Source: Desulfobacterales bacterium
GTDB lineage: Bacteria; Desulfobacterota; Desulfobacteria; Desulfobacterales; C00003060
Reading direction: 5' to 3'
NCBI GenBank assembly: GCA_013375395.1
Contig: JABXJW010000005.1
Coordinates: forward strand, 1 to 51,982
DNA: 51,982 nt
Position 1 is the stretch's first letter. The number at the start of each line of letters is the position of its first letter. Position numbers and translations under genes: made by a program. The notes beneath the pieces were generated by a model. The model was not told the origin of the DNA. It was given only the letters and a program-made list of their open reading frames with translations, and searched no databases. Positions 44,141 to 51,982 of the stretch are shown here, piece by piece.

Positions 44141-47100
44141 ATGAAGCAAAAATCTGCCTCCTTGGCCAAGATAACCAGTCCGATCCTGACGAAGGTTTTC
44201 CCCAGGAAGAGGCTGTTCGGCTTGTTGGACCGTTCGCGGGATCGGCCGGTTGTCTGGGTGTCGGGGCCTGCCGGCTGTGGCAAGACCACCCTGGTCGGCA
44301 GCTATCTCCAGGCCCGCGCGCTCCCTTGCCTGTGGTACCAGGTAGACGAAGGCGACGCAGATCCGGCGACTTTTTTCTATTACATGGGCCTTGCGGCAAA
44401 GATGGCCGCACCCAGGAAGCGAAAGCCGCTGCCCCTTCTCACCCCGGAATATCTGCCGGGCATCTCGACCTTTACGCTGCGGTATTTTGAAGACCTTTAC
44501 AATCGGCTAAAAATCCCTTCCGTCCTTGTTCTTGATAACTATCAGGAGGCGCCGGCAGACTCAGCCTTTCACGAAGTGATCCGACGTGGGCTATCCCGCA
44601 TTCCCGACGGCCTGAATGTCGTCCTGCTCAGCCGAAGCGATCCCCCCCGGCCCTGACCCGCATGCGCGCCAATCATCTGATGGAGGTTCTCGGATGGAAT
44701 GAACTCCGATTGACATTGGAGGAGTCGGCAGGCATCGTCCGGCTCCAGGCACAGGATAAACCGTAAAAAAAGACAATACAGCATTTGCACAACACGACCG
44801 ATGGCTGGGCGGCCGGACTGGCGCTGATGTTAAAGAAGGCAGAGACAGAAGGAATCGAGCCTCAATCGCTCGGCAGGCTTGCACCGGATGAGATATTTGA
44901 CTATTTCGCAGGTGAGATCTTTGACAAGGCGGACAAAGAGACGCAGGAGTTTTTGCTCAAGACGGCCCTTCTGCCGAAGATGACCGCAAGCTTGGCCGAA
45001 GCGCTCACCACCCTGACCTCTGCAAGTCGCATCCTGTCCAGGTTGAACCGCGACAATTTCTTCACAGAGAGGAGGTTCCACAGTCACCCGGCGTACCAGT
45101 ATCACCCATTGTTCCGGCAATTCCTGTTGTCACGTGCAAAAGAAGCATTTTCGCGTGAGAGCCTGGCGATTCTGGGCCGTGATGCGGCCATGCTTCTTGA
45201 GGACGCTGATGAGACAGATGCCGCAATTGCGCTCCTGTGTGATATTGGCGACTGGAATGCAATCGCTCCGTTAATCATAAAGCATGCCCCATCCATGCTG
45301 GCACAAGGGAGAAACCGTCCGCTGGAAGAATGGCTGGGCAGCCTTCCGAAGGACATGATTGAAAATACGCTATGGCTTTCCTTCTGGAAGGGCGCATGTT
45401 GTATACCGTTCAATCCTTCGCTGAGCCGGGATTATTTTGAGCAGGCATTTGAACGATTCAAAACTGAAAAAGACACAGCCGGAATATTCCTGGCATGGTC
45501 AGGCATTGTTGACTCTATTGCATATGGTTTTGAAGATTTCACGCTATTTGATAAATGGATTCGGGTGCTTGAACGGCTTATGAATGATTTCAAGGCATTT
45601 CCTTCCGAACAGATCGAGGCTCGTGTGGCCTCTGCTATGTTCAAGGCATTGGCCATCAGGCAACCCCAGCATCCTGAAGTTGAGGCGTGGGCGGAGCGAG
45701 TCCTCTCGCTTGAAGGAGACAGTCCAACCATAATAACCGCTAGAATGGAGACCTTGTTTCAACGGCTATACCATGGAGTGTGCATAGGTAATTTCGAAAA
45801 AGCGGCGGTTGCAATTGACTCGTTAGGGCACTTGGCCAGATCCAGGGATGCCACGCCCTTAGCCCGGATAACAATGAGATTGGGAGAGGCGATATATTAT
45901 CAATTTACGGGATTGCATGAAAAGTGCCTAAAAGCTGTATCAGACGGTCTGGAACTTTCCCGAACCACAGGAGTTCATCTCATGGACCATATGATATTAG
46001 GGCATGCTGTAGCCAGCGCCCTGAATGCGGGCGACTGTACAACGGCCGGAAAATGGCTGGTTGAGATGGCTTCGACCTTGAGCAACCTCAAAGCATGGGA
46101 GATGTCCAAGTATCATTTTCTGAAAACCCGGGAAGCCTTGCTTCAGGAGGATCTTGAGCAGGCGTCCCTTCATGCGGGGTTGTGTTTAGAATTTGAGACT
46201 AAAGTGGGAACTCCCGGCAGCCTGAGCTGGATTCATTTGATGAAAGCTCAGGTTATGCACCAACTCGAAAAGCACGGAGAACCAACAGAGCATCTTGCGC
46301 ATGCTTTCAGTATTGCACGCGGGATGAAAAGCAAGCTCACCGAATTTTTTGCCTTAATGGTAAAGGCCCGGTTTGCCCTGGATAAAGGAGACGAGGCGTC
46401 CGGCTTGAGATCTCTCCGCAAAGCCCTGGCCATTGGAAAAGAAGGGGGGTATTTGAACACCTTTGTAGATCAGCCCTCTGTTACGGCAAGGCTTTGTGCC
46501 AGGGCACTCGAGGCAGGCATTGAGGTTGAGTATGTGCAAGACATCATCCGGAAGCGCAACCTGGTACCGGATGATCCCCCAATGCATTTAGAAAACTGGC
46601 CCTGGCCTTTGAAAATCTACACTATGGGGCGTTTTGGGCTGATAAGAGACGGGAAACCAATCCGATTCTCCGGAAAGGCTCAACAAAAACCCCTGTCCGT
46701 GCTCAAAGCATTGATTGCCTTTGGTGGCAGAGAGGTCAAAAAAGAACGCATTGCTGATGCCCTCTGGCCCGAGGCACACGGCGATATGGCGCATCAATCT
46801 TTTGCAACCACCCTGCCCGCCTTCGTAAACTGATCGGCATTCATGCGGCAGTTCAAGTTCGGCACGGATGCATGACATTGGATCAAAGATACTGTTGGGT
46901 CGATGTTTGGGCGTTTGAACGCATTGTCAGGCAAGCCGATGCTGTGTGGGAAAAAGGACCGACGGAAAGTGACGCGCCGGAGGCGGTTCAATTAACCCAA
47001 AAGGCCATCGACCTTTACCAGGAGCCGTTTTTGGCCGCAGAAGGCGGGGCGCCATGGGCCGTACCGCTTCGCGAACGTTTGCGGAGCAAATTCTTGCGGG

Positions 47101-47366
47101 CCGTGGCACAGTTGGGTGGTCACTGGGAACGGGTCGAGCAATGGGAAAGGGCCTTGGAATGCTACGAGGAAGGCCTGGAACTGGACGATATTGCCGAGGA
47201 ATCTTACCGCCGCCTCATGGTTTGCCACCAACGGCTCGGCCGCCGGGCCGAGGCCCTGTCCGTTTACGGCCGCTGCAAGAGAACCCTTTCGGCAACCCTG
47301 GGGGTTGAGCCTTCTGCCGAGACCGAAGCCATACGAAAATCCCTCCTTTCTGAAAAAAAATCATAA
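44141..47366 (+). pseudogene. STAND/MalT-like ATPase with TPR and BTAD domains, broken in three places
   Basis: Three frames join into one roughly 1075-residue regulator. Part 1 (44141-44656) has the ATPase: VVWVSGPAGCGKTTLV (Walker A) and VLVLDNYQEA (Walker B-like). Part 2 (44785-46833) has GWAAGLALML, long helical TPR-like repeats, then the start of a SARP-like DNA-binding region (YTMGRFGLIRDGKPI). Part 3 (46872-47366) has the BTAD domain ending in TLGVEPSAETEAIRKSLL. The breaks are a C7 run at 44642-44648 (eight C's restore frame), an in-frame TAA at 44764-44766, and a missing base near 46816 (CTGCCCGCC for an expected CTGCaCCGCC). Such proteins are ATP-dependent transcription activators. 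Either the gene is dead or the sequence has errors at runs. Confidence 0.82.
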
Positions 47367-47384
47367 ATTTTTCACTTTTTTCTG

Positions 47385-47410
47385 AATATGTAACCTATTG
47401 GTAACCTCCC
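47385..47410. repeat. Direct repeat flanking the broken regulator, right copy
   Basis: AATATGTAACCTATTGG plus TAACCTCCC is the counterpart of 43987-44012 and lies 18 bases after the end of the regulator pseudogene. Confidence 0.55.
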
Positions 47411-47701
47411 GTATGTAAAAACGTACCAACAAAATAGGCTGAACGGCTTAACTTGATAGTATAGGAATTTCCTTTTTTCGAGCGGCGAAGCTTCGTTACA
47501 TAAGATCGCGAAGCGATTTTATAACTTGTAATTCCCCGTAGCTTGCTACTGGATTACCTTATTGAGTTCCCCCTTTGGAAAAGGGGGTTAGGGGGATTTT
47601 ATAATAATACATCATGCTAGATACCCCGCGGATTGCTGCCGGCAGATTCATTGCCTTTCAACCATGATTCATGGCGAAGGCTGAAAAGAACAGGGTGGCA
47701 G

Positions 47702-47803
47702 ATGCTCAGGATGTCTGTCCCGGGACAACAGTGCCCATGGGTGATACGTTCCAGGTTGAAGGGACTGTGGGAGATCCTCAGGATGCTTGTCCCGGGACAA
47801 CAC
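47702..47803. repeat. Paired CTCAGGATG-TGTCCCGGGACAACA units
   Basis: Two near-identical 27-base units start about 73 bases apart. Each holds the palindrome TGTCCCGGGACA, extended to TTGTCCCGGGACAA in the second. They might be repressor-type operators or ends of a short element; no gene assignment supports either. Confidence 0.55.
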
Positions 47804-47942
47804 ACTGTGCTGATAGGTAGGAAGAAGTTCTAACCATGCTATTCGTAAACAGAGCGAAAGGGGTGATGAACAGGCAGATAAACCAAGGAACGGAACAAGA
47901 CGTTGTCTAAGTCTGTCATTTTATCTTTAAAGGAGGGTTTCC

Positions 47943-48311
47943 ATGAGAACGATAACCATAACTATAGTTGTTCTAGGTTTTATGTTGGCATCCCATTCAC
48001 TTTATGCCCAAGACAGTCAACCGGAGACTTTCTACAGAGACTCAATTCACAGATTTATTTGCAAGTATGAACACTAGGCATCGATGATTGGTTGTAAAAG
48101 CAACAGCATCAGGCGTGATGCGGAGATTGCATCCATAAAGGTCAACTATTACAAGGCCCATAAAGAACAATTGATCGATGAGATGCTTGCACAGAGCCTT
48201 GGGATGAAAAGAGGCAAAGTCGACTATTTTTTGGTGAAGAGCTTCTACCGCTCTTGCGGGACTGATTTGGCAAGAGCCATTGCTGACAGACGTCCCGTTA
48301 ATGACCGCTAA
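47943..48311 (+). pseudogene. Small secreted protein interrupted by an in-frame TAG
   Basis: An AAAGGAGGG ribosome site precedes ATG 47943. The frame opens with a signal peptide (MRTITITIVVLGFMLASHSL, probable cut after YA), reads QDSQPETFYRDSIHRFICKY, then TAG at 48075-48077. The same frame continues to TAA at 48311 with CKSNSIRRDAEIASIKVNYY and FLVKSFYRSC, about 122 residues in all. The second part has the same compositional style and pairs cysteines across the stop, so it probably was one protein. Alternatives are two separate genes (44 and 75 residues), amber decoding as pyrrolysine, or a nonsense mutation. No known family was recognised. Confidence 0.55.
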
Positions 48312-48811
48312 AGACAAGAAGCCGCGTGTCGAGTTACATCGTTATAAGGGCGAGCGGGCCGGTTAACTGACGAAACTTGAAGCAGAGTTTGAACTCAGCT
48401 ACTTGAGTAACAGTTCAATCACGTGGAACGTGATTCCCCTAAGGGGAACAGAGGGGTCGCGTCCTCAACATTGGACAGTTCGACTCTGTCCGATTGAGGC
48501 GCGACTCCGTCCGGCTCGCACTTGAATATCGAGAGCGCAAGGACAACGACACTCTCAAGGTCATAAGAAAACCCATGGTAAGCGCAGAGCAGGGGGCGGC
48601 GGTCAGGGATCGGACTTGGACTTGACAGTGGTGGTACAGATATGGTACACCTCAAGAAAAATCAAGGATGTGACACCATGCTGTCTTTCTGGCTTTGATA
48701 AGCGCTACTACGGTGGTTTTATATAGAAAGATACGGCTGCGAGGTTATAAGGCTTAAACCAGATATTCTGTTAGGTGGCGCTTTGCTTAACTAACCCAAC
48801 CTACGCATAGA
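48312..48811. other. 500-base gap with hairpins and a dispersed repeat
   Basis: No gene is supported. It contains TTGAACT/AGTTCAA and ATCACGT/ACGTGAT hairpins (about 48390-48440), the first copy of the 100-bp hairpin repeat (48457-48557), and a TGGTACAG/TGGTACAC pair near 48627. Confidence 0.5.
48457..48557. repeat. 100-bp hairpin-containing direct repeat, copy 1
   Basis: This copy and 49510-49609 are about 92% identical by eye and in the same orientation, flanking the PIN module at 48812-49424. The left half can fold: TCGCGTCCTCAA pairs with TTGAGGCGCGA, enclosing GGACAG/CTGTCC. In copy 2 the inner stem is broken (TGATTG), so that inner pairing is not conserved. The last 20 bases (to GGTCAT) recur at 50911-50930. 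Confidence 0.75.
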
Positions 48812-49201
48812 TTACCAGATGATTTTAACAGAAGGCAGATTTTGAAGGGTTCTGTGTTTTGTGATTATAGGGACTCTGAGGTATTTTGCTGTTGAAACAA
48901 TTATCTTGTCGTGTAGTTCAGGAACTTCTTTCAGGGCCACCATTTTCTGAAGAATGGGGTAATCGAGTGCAACGAGTACAAAATTCTCACTGCTATGTAT
49001 TTTTTTAAACAGATTTTTGAAGTTGAAGGAGATGCGTTTTTTGTCAAAGATGCTGAGCGATTCTGCAATGACAATCGAAGGAATAAAGATAACATTTTCT
49101 CCTTTTTCACATTTTTCAAAAATCTCGGAAGCCTTTGAACTGATTCTCGGACTCTCTGTAAACCACCAGAGAAGGGCGTGTGTGTCTGTTAAGAAGTTCA
49201 T
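48812..49201 (-). CDS. PIN-domain toxin (VapC-like) with His at the last acidic position
   Basis: The 129-residue protein starts MNFLTDTHALLWWFTESPRI, the typical PIN N-terminus. D6, E47 (VIAESLSIF) and D98 (ELHDKIIVSTA) are present. The fourth position, usually Asp in ITxDxxI, is H116 (IITKHRTLQN), which may weaken metal binding, although that site tolerates variation in the family. It lies 7 bases downstream of its antitoxin gene on the minus strand. Direct 100-bp repeats lie on both sides of the module. Confidence 0.87.
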   Translation of the reverse strand: MNFLTDTHALLWWFTESPRISSKASEIFEKCEKGENVIFIPSIVIAESLSIFDKKRISFNFKNLFKKIHSSENFVLVALDYPILQKMVALKEVPELHDKIIVSTAKYLRVPIITKHRTLQNLPSVKIIW

Positions 49202-49208
49202 TGATATT

Positions 49209-49424
49209 CTACAATCCTAGTTTGCTATAAAGAGATTTTTTTGCAGCGTTAATATCTTGCTCAGTAATCTCCACACCTTTGAGAATACCCTTGAGCGATA
49301 TAACCTTTCTGCCGGAAGGGGTGAGTTTTCTGAGAACAGACAGTTTTAAATCCATAACCTCTTTCTCAATGGTTTCGATTTTATGAAGCATGTCAACGGT
49401 GCTTTTTGCTGCCGCATGTTTCAT
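49209..49424 (-). CDS. Antitoxin of the PIN module
   Basis: I placed the start at ATG 49424 because AAAAGGAGA stands 8 bases upstream; the frame extends further only into repeat sequence. The 71-residue protein is helical at the N-terminus (STVDMLHKIETIEKEVMDLK) and ends SLKGILKGVEITEQDINAAK plus KSLYSKLGL, a C-terminal tail common in small antitoxins of PIN proteins. The DNA-binding class is not clear. It precedes the toxin by 7 bases, the usual order. Confidence 0.78.
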   Translation of the reverse strand: MKHAAAKSTVDMLHKIETIEKEVMDLKLSVLRKLTPSGRKVISLKGILKGVEITEQDINAAKKSLYSKLGL

Positions 49425-49896
49425 GGCTTTCGTCTCCTTTTCAACGATATCGATAATGAACTTTTTAGCATAGCGAAGATTCTTTGTCAAAATCGTGGAA
49501 GGAGGAGGCTCGCGTCTCAACATTTGATTGTTCGACCCTGTCCGATTGAGGCGTGACTCCGTCCGGCTCGCATTTGAATATCGAGAGCGCAAGGACAACG
49601 ACACTCTCACTTTCATCATGAATCTCCCCCAAGAAAGCTCATGGCAGCTTCTGGTTGCCATTGGATCCTAGTGTCATGTCATCCGTATGAACTCAACAGT
49701 CTGAAGTTCTTGAGGCTCAAGCTGCCAAGGAGAAAAGCGGGATTATTGATTAATAAATGAGATGTCCATCGTTAACTGCGTCATTGGATAGGATCGAGAA
49801 CCGTGGAAGTCTTGATTGCGTTTGCCGATGAAAAACTAATTCAACGTAGTCAATAACGTTCCCATCTTCCCTCCCTAGATCATTATAACGTTCAAC
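49425..49896. other. 472-base gap between two toxin-antitoxin loci
   Basis: This stretch holds the second 100-bp hairpin repeat (49510-49609) and about 290 bases in which I recognise nothing. A minus-strand frame running through the repeat into the antitoxin is a chance extension. Confidence 0.5.
49510..49609. repeat. 100-bp hairpin-containing direct repeat, copy 2
   Basis: This is the second copy, same orientation as 48457-48557, with one deletion and about seven substitutions. CTCAA/TTGAG pairing of the outer stem is kept. Confidence 0.75.
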
Positions 49897-50318
49897 CTAA
49901 GGCCTAAGGATGAATCCCATAGTGTTGAAATGTTGGTCAAAGGCAAAGGTTTCTTTGACACCGGCACGCCTTGCTATTACAAAACTGGTACAATCAACGA
50001 AGGAGAACACTTGATCAGGATAATCTTCAAAGATGTCCCAGGCCTTATGGTGGATTCTGGGGGTAACCCATTCTAAATGAAGCCTTCCCACGTTGATGGC
50101 CTCTTGGATCAAAGAATGAAATTTGATGGGTTTGGCATGGCCGTCGTCGTAGCGAATACGGGTGTCCGTTTCAACCAAAACATAGTTGGAAGTAAGCAAG
50201 GGAGCCTTTTTTCCAGAGAGTTTCCGATAGTAGGAGGCGGCCTCTTTTCCACGTGGAATTGATCCCTAACGACTGCCATCGCTATCCAACCACCGGTATC
50301 TACAAAGACAGGAACCAT
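49897..50318 (-). pseudogene. PIN-domain toxin with a one-base frameshift
   Basis: Two minus-strand frames join into one PIN protein of about 140 residues. The first starts at ATG 50318 with MVPVFVDTGGWIAMAVVRDQ (catalytic Asp present). The second covers LTSNYVLVETDTRI (Glu) and FSFVDCTSFVIARR (Asp) and ends in FAFDQHFNTMGFILRP. The frame changes near 50240-50245, where one missing base in AAAAGAGGCC would restore HVEKR-AASYYRKLSGKKAP. A MITE-like element separates it from its antitoxin gene. It is either inactive or affected by a sequence error. Confidence 0.8.
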
Positions 50319-50322
50319 AATT

Positions 50323-50508
50323 AAACCTGACGGCTTCGTAAAAAGTCCAACTTCTGTGTTGCGCTGCATCCTTCGTCACTGCGGCGTACCATACGTACGC
50401 CTCATTCCTCAGGATTGCGCCTGGCGGCTTTAAAAGAGGTGCGCGCCTTGAATTTGGAGCTTTTTACTTTGCCGTCTAATTTGGACTTTTTACGAGTTTA
50501 TCAAACCT
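50323..50508. repeat. MITE-like element, copy B, inside a toxin-antitoxin operon
   Basis: The element body is 50329-50502 (174 bp), with ends GACGGCTTCGTAAAAAGTCC and, on the other strand, GATAAACTCGTAAAAAGTCC. AAACCT flanks it on both sides (50323-50328 and 50503-50508). It shares its interior with copy A apart from the nested insert in A. It lies exactly between the antitoxin and toxin genes, and its terminal TC plus the next A forms the antitoxin's stop codon on the minus strand. Confidence 0.9.
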
Positions 50509-50755
50509 GCTTTCCATATAAATATCTGTCATGGTGAATAGAGGCGTCGGTAGGGCCGTCTGGCTTATCACACAGCCCGATGAGTTTCCGAAGCGGGTCC
50601 TCTTCCGCCATCTTGCCCTCTTGTTTAGCAACATATTTCTTAACCGCCCTGCGTATATGCTCGGCTTCAGAGATCTTGGTTGTTAGGGCCAGCCTTTTCA
50701 GTGCACGATCACTCTGTTCATCAAGATAGATCTGTTTTCTCTTAAGATTAGCCAT
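50501..50755 (-). CDS. Ribbon-helix-helix antitoxin
   Basis: ATG 50755 follows a TAGGAGG ribosome site; an upstream in-frame start would add six residues. The 84-residue protein begins MANLKRKQIYLDEQSDRALK and continues with ISEAEHIRRAVKKYV, a ribbon-helix-helix DNA-binding fold. The C-terminal half (LIGLCDKPDGPTDASIHHDR) is the expected toxin-binding tail. Its stop TGA is partly supplied by MITE copy B. The matching toxin gene downstream is frameshifted, so the module may now be antitoxin only. Confidence 0.85.
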   Translation of the reverse strand: MANLKRKQIYLDEQSDRALKRLALTTKISEAEHIRRAVKKYVAKQEGKMAEEDPLRKLIGLCDKPDGPTDASIHHDRYLYGKQV

Positions 50756-50910
50756 TAGATACCTCCTATTCAAAATATAATGTATACATTATCATCTTTC
50801 GAAAACGATGTCAATCCCGTCAGGAGGAGCTTTGACTCAATACCACCCCACAAACTCGTGATCCGGCTATTTTTGAGTCGGATGGGGAATAGGCTCTATT
50901 TGCTCAAACA

Positions 50911-50930
50911 AACGACACTCTCAAGGTCAT
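50911..50930. repeat. Fragment of the 100-bp hairpin repeat
   Basis: AACGACACTCTCAAGGTCAT matches the end of copy 1 (48546-48565) exactly. It is the third occurrence in the toxin-antitoxin region, again beside a module. Confidence 0.55.
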
Positions 50931-50954
50931 GACCCCTGAAGCAGATGAGTTCAT

Positions 50955-51311
50955 CTATTCGAGTGTACAGAAATTCAATGGAACCACGGCAGACATGGCT
51001 TCAAAATCCCTGTCATTATGAAGTAGGGCCAGGTTGTTTTCGATTGTGATCTGAGCGACCAGGCAATCAATGGTGCTCCTGATTGTAATTCCTTTTTTCC
51101 GGCACTCGAAGTAGAGTCTTGCCGCGGCTTCGAAGGAATTCAGTGGGCTTTTGGGATGATAAAAGCGCTGGGTGCTTAGGTATTTTCTTAGACGTTCATA
51201 TTCCCTTTCCGTTTTGGCGCCCTGCAAGACCTCTTGAAAGATGAATGAAGTGATCCCAAAAGGGAGGTTTTGCTCCAGAATCGTCCTGAATCTTCGGGTG
51301 GCCGCATTTTT
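50955..51311 (-). pseudogene. PIN-domain toxin with its N-terminus cut off by a MITE-like element
   Basis: From 51311 downward the minus strand encodes KNAATRRFRTILEQNLPFGI, then FIFQEVLQGAK (PIN Glu), STIDCLVAQITI (Asp) and LHNDRDFEAM (Asp). The usual first strand, LIDTSVWIDF with the leading Asp, is missing. A start codon at 51344 exists only because element copy C supplies MTCFSTFHEFV. The product lacks the first catalytic Asp and should be inactive as a ribonuclease. No antitoxin gene adjoins it. Confidence 0.75.
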
Positions 51312-51508
51312 GACAAACTCGTGAAAAGTCGAAAAGCAGGTCATTGCGAGCGGAGCGAAGCAATCTCGTGCATATTAAGTGCTTGTATTTACCAGATTGC
51401 GGAGCTTGTTCCGAGCGAAGCGAGGAATCTCCGGGTTTGCTTCGGCTTCGCCTCGCAACCGTTGCACTCCTCGCAATGACCAGGCAAATGACTTTTTACG
51501 AGAGCGTC
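51312..51508. repeat. MITE-like element, copy C, with CATTGCGAG palindromes inside
   Basis: The ends GACAAACTCGTGAAAAGTC and GACGCTCTCGTAAAAAGTC (other strand) match those of copies A and B. The interior is different: it begins GTCATTGCGAG and ends CTCGCAATGAC, with several AGCGAAGCG-type inverted units. Flanks are ATTTTT and AGTATT, not a target duplication. The left side is a truncated PIN gene and the right side a truncated BTAD gene. Confidence 0.75.
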
Positions 51509-51530
51509 AGTATTATTACTCGGAATTAAT

Positions 51531-51746
51531 GTGGAAGCAGACGATCTTGCCGGGGAGTTTTACCGCCGCCTCGTGGCCTGCCACCAACGGCTCGGCCGGG
51601 CAGAGGCCCTGGCCGTTTACGACCGCTGCAAAAGGACCCTTTCCGCAGCCCTGGGGGTTGAGCCTTCCGCCGAGACTGAAGCCGCACGAAAATCCCTCCT
51701 TTCCGAAGTCAATATCCCCCTTTACAATCTCCATAGGAATTGGTAA
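51531..51746 (+). pseudogene. C-terminal fragment of a second BTAD regulator
   Basis: The frame encodes FYRRLVACHQRLGRAEALAV, then YDRCKRTLSAALGVEPSAET and EAARKSLLSE, clearly paralogous to the end of the regulator at 46872-47366 (about 85% DNA identity by eye over about 150 bases). The rest of the gene is absent: upstream lies MITE copy C. The final residues (VNIPLYNLHRNW) are unrelated. It is a remnant. Confidence 0.8.
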
Positions 51747-51887
51747 CTTAACCTAAGATCGGGTTGTTTTATCCGCAATGCCTTGCGGTGCCATGGATAA
51801 AATTCCATACGTTGAGGATTCTGAAGGAATGAATCCAGGCGCCTGAAACTATTATTGAGGAAAACCGAAGGGGCAGAAGCATAAGAC

Positions 51888-51982
51888 GTGAAAACAGTTA
51901 AAGACATTGAAAGAATAATCCAAAAAAACAAAAAAGAACTGAAAGAAGAATACGGATTAAGAGAGATAGGAATATTTGGCTC
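51888..51982 (+). CDS. MNT-type nucleotidyltransferase, N-terminal part (runs off the window)
   Basis: A frame opening at GTG 51888 reads MKTVKDIERIIQKNKKELKE and EYGLREIGIFGS up to the last base. The LREIGIFGS strand is the start of the nucleotidyltransferase core (usually GSxARGE), typical of MNT proteins that partner HEPN toxins. Only 31 residues are visible. The assignment rests on this motif and on the toxin-antitoxin setting. Confidence 0.65.
   Translation, partial: MKTVKDIERIIQKNKKELKEEYGLREIGIFG

Larger units (their letters stand above)
47367..47942. other. 576-base gap with several dispersed repeats
   Basis: No protein gene is supported. It contains the right GTAACCT repeat (47385-47410), the hairpin repeat at 47490-47525, a CCCCCTTT/AAAGGGGG unit at 47567-47600 shared with 42053-42086, and two TGTCCCGGGACA palindromes near 47717 and 47790. 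The strong ribosome site at its end belongs to the secreted-protein gene. Confidence 0.5.

Noticed and set aside
47633-47833. 66-codon + strand frame
   Set aside because: It runs through the two palindromic repeat units; its repeated peptide comes from the DNA repeat and no ribosome site precedes it.
48457-49609. Integron with attC sites
   Set aside because: The repeat folds and flanks a module, but no RYYYAAC/GTTRRRY pair in the right arrangement and no IntI-type integrase were found; kept only as a cassette-like hypothesis.
49425-49661. N-terminal extension of the antitoxin at 49209-49424
   Set aside because: The extra codons lie in the 100-bp hairpin repeat, and a strong ribosome site precedes the internal ATG at 49424.

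Overview
The window reads as a chromosomal segment of a Gram-negative bacterium, most likely a deltaproteobacterium (Desulfobacterota, near Desulfobacteraceae). This is inferred from content, not from a marker gene: many receiver-domain kinases, two sigma-54 activators of the NtrC type, an smc-ftsY pair, a UDP-glucuronate decarboxylase, and many short dispersed hairpin repeats and PIN toxin-antitoxin pairs. No rRNA or intact tRNA gene was seen.

Region 1 (1-11.5 kb) is a dense signalling locus on the + strand. In order it encodes a CheD-HDOD fusion, CheR, a DNA-binding HTH-receiver protein, a Cache-HAMP-GAF hybrid histidine kinase with two receivers, a receiver-DHp protein without an ATPase domain, a sigma-54 activator, and, after a repeat-bearing gap, a receiver-histidine kinase. 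Most of the first six genes overlap or nearly touch. No methyl-accepting receptor is present, so the target of CheR and CheD is open; the adjacent hybrid kinase is one candidate.

Region 2 (11.7-31.8 kb) is mostly housekeeping: an M28 peptidase, two family-4-like glycosyltransferases, a nucleoside phosphorylase, ligA, acylphosphatase, HU, a second sigma-54 activator (GAFTDA variant), ftsY, smc, a radical SAM protein, an FmdB zinc ribbon protein, and a peptide-type ABC importer (binding protein plus two permeases, no ATPase genes).

Region 3 (31.9-42 kb) starts with an integrase-only element between 19-bp repeats derived from a tRNA-Met anticodon arm. It continues with a small secreted protein, a UXS-like decarboxylase, an unknown protein, a TVP38-type membrane protein, a divergent phosphoglycerate-kinase-like protein, a transglutaminase-like protein and a lone ABC ATPase.

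Region 4 (42-52 kb) is accessory DNA. It holds a candidate small RNA with its own promoter and terminator, four PIN-type toxin loci (two intact, two damaged), a broken STAND-TPR-BTAD regulator and a second fragment of a similar gene, a secreted protein interrupted by an in-frame TAG, and several repeat families. The clearest is a MITE-like family with TCGTAAAAAGTC ends. Two copies have perfect 6-bp target duplications. One sits exactly inside a toxin-antitoxin operon, where its removal would restore a TAATTATG junction. Many lesions are single-base changes in short runs, so sequencing or assembly error cannot be excluded from the sequence alone.
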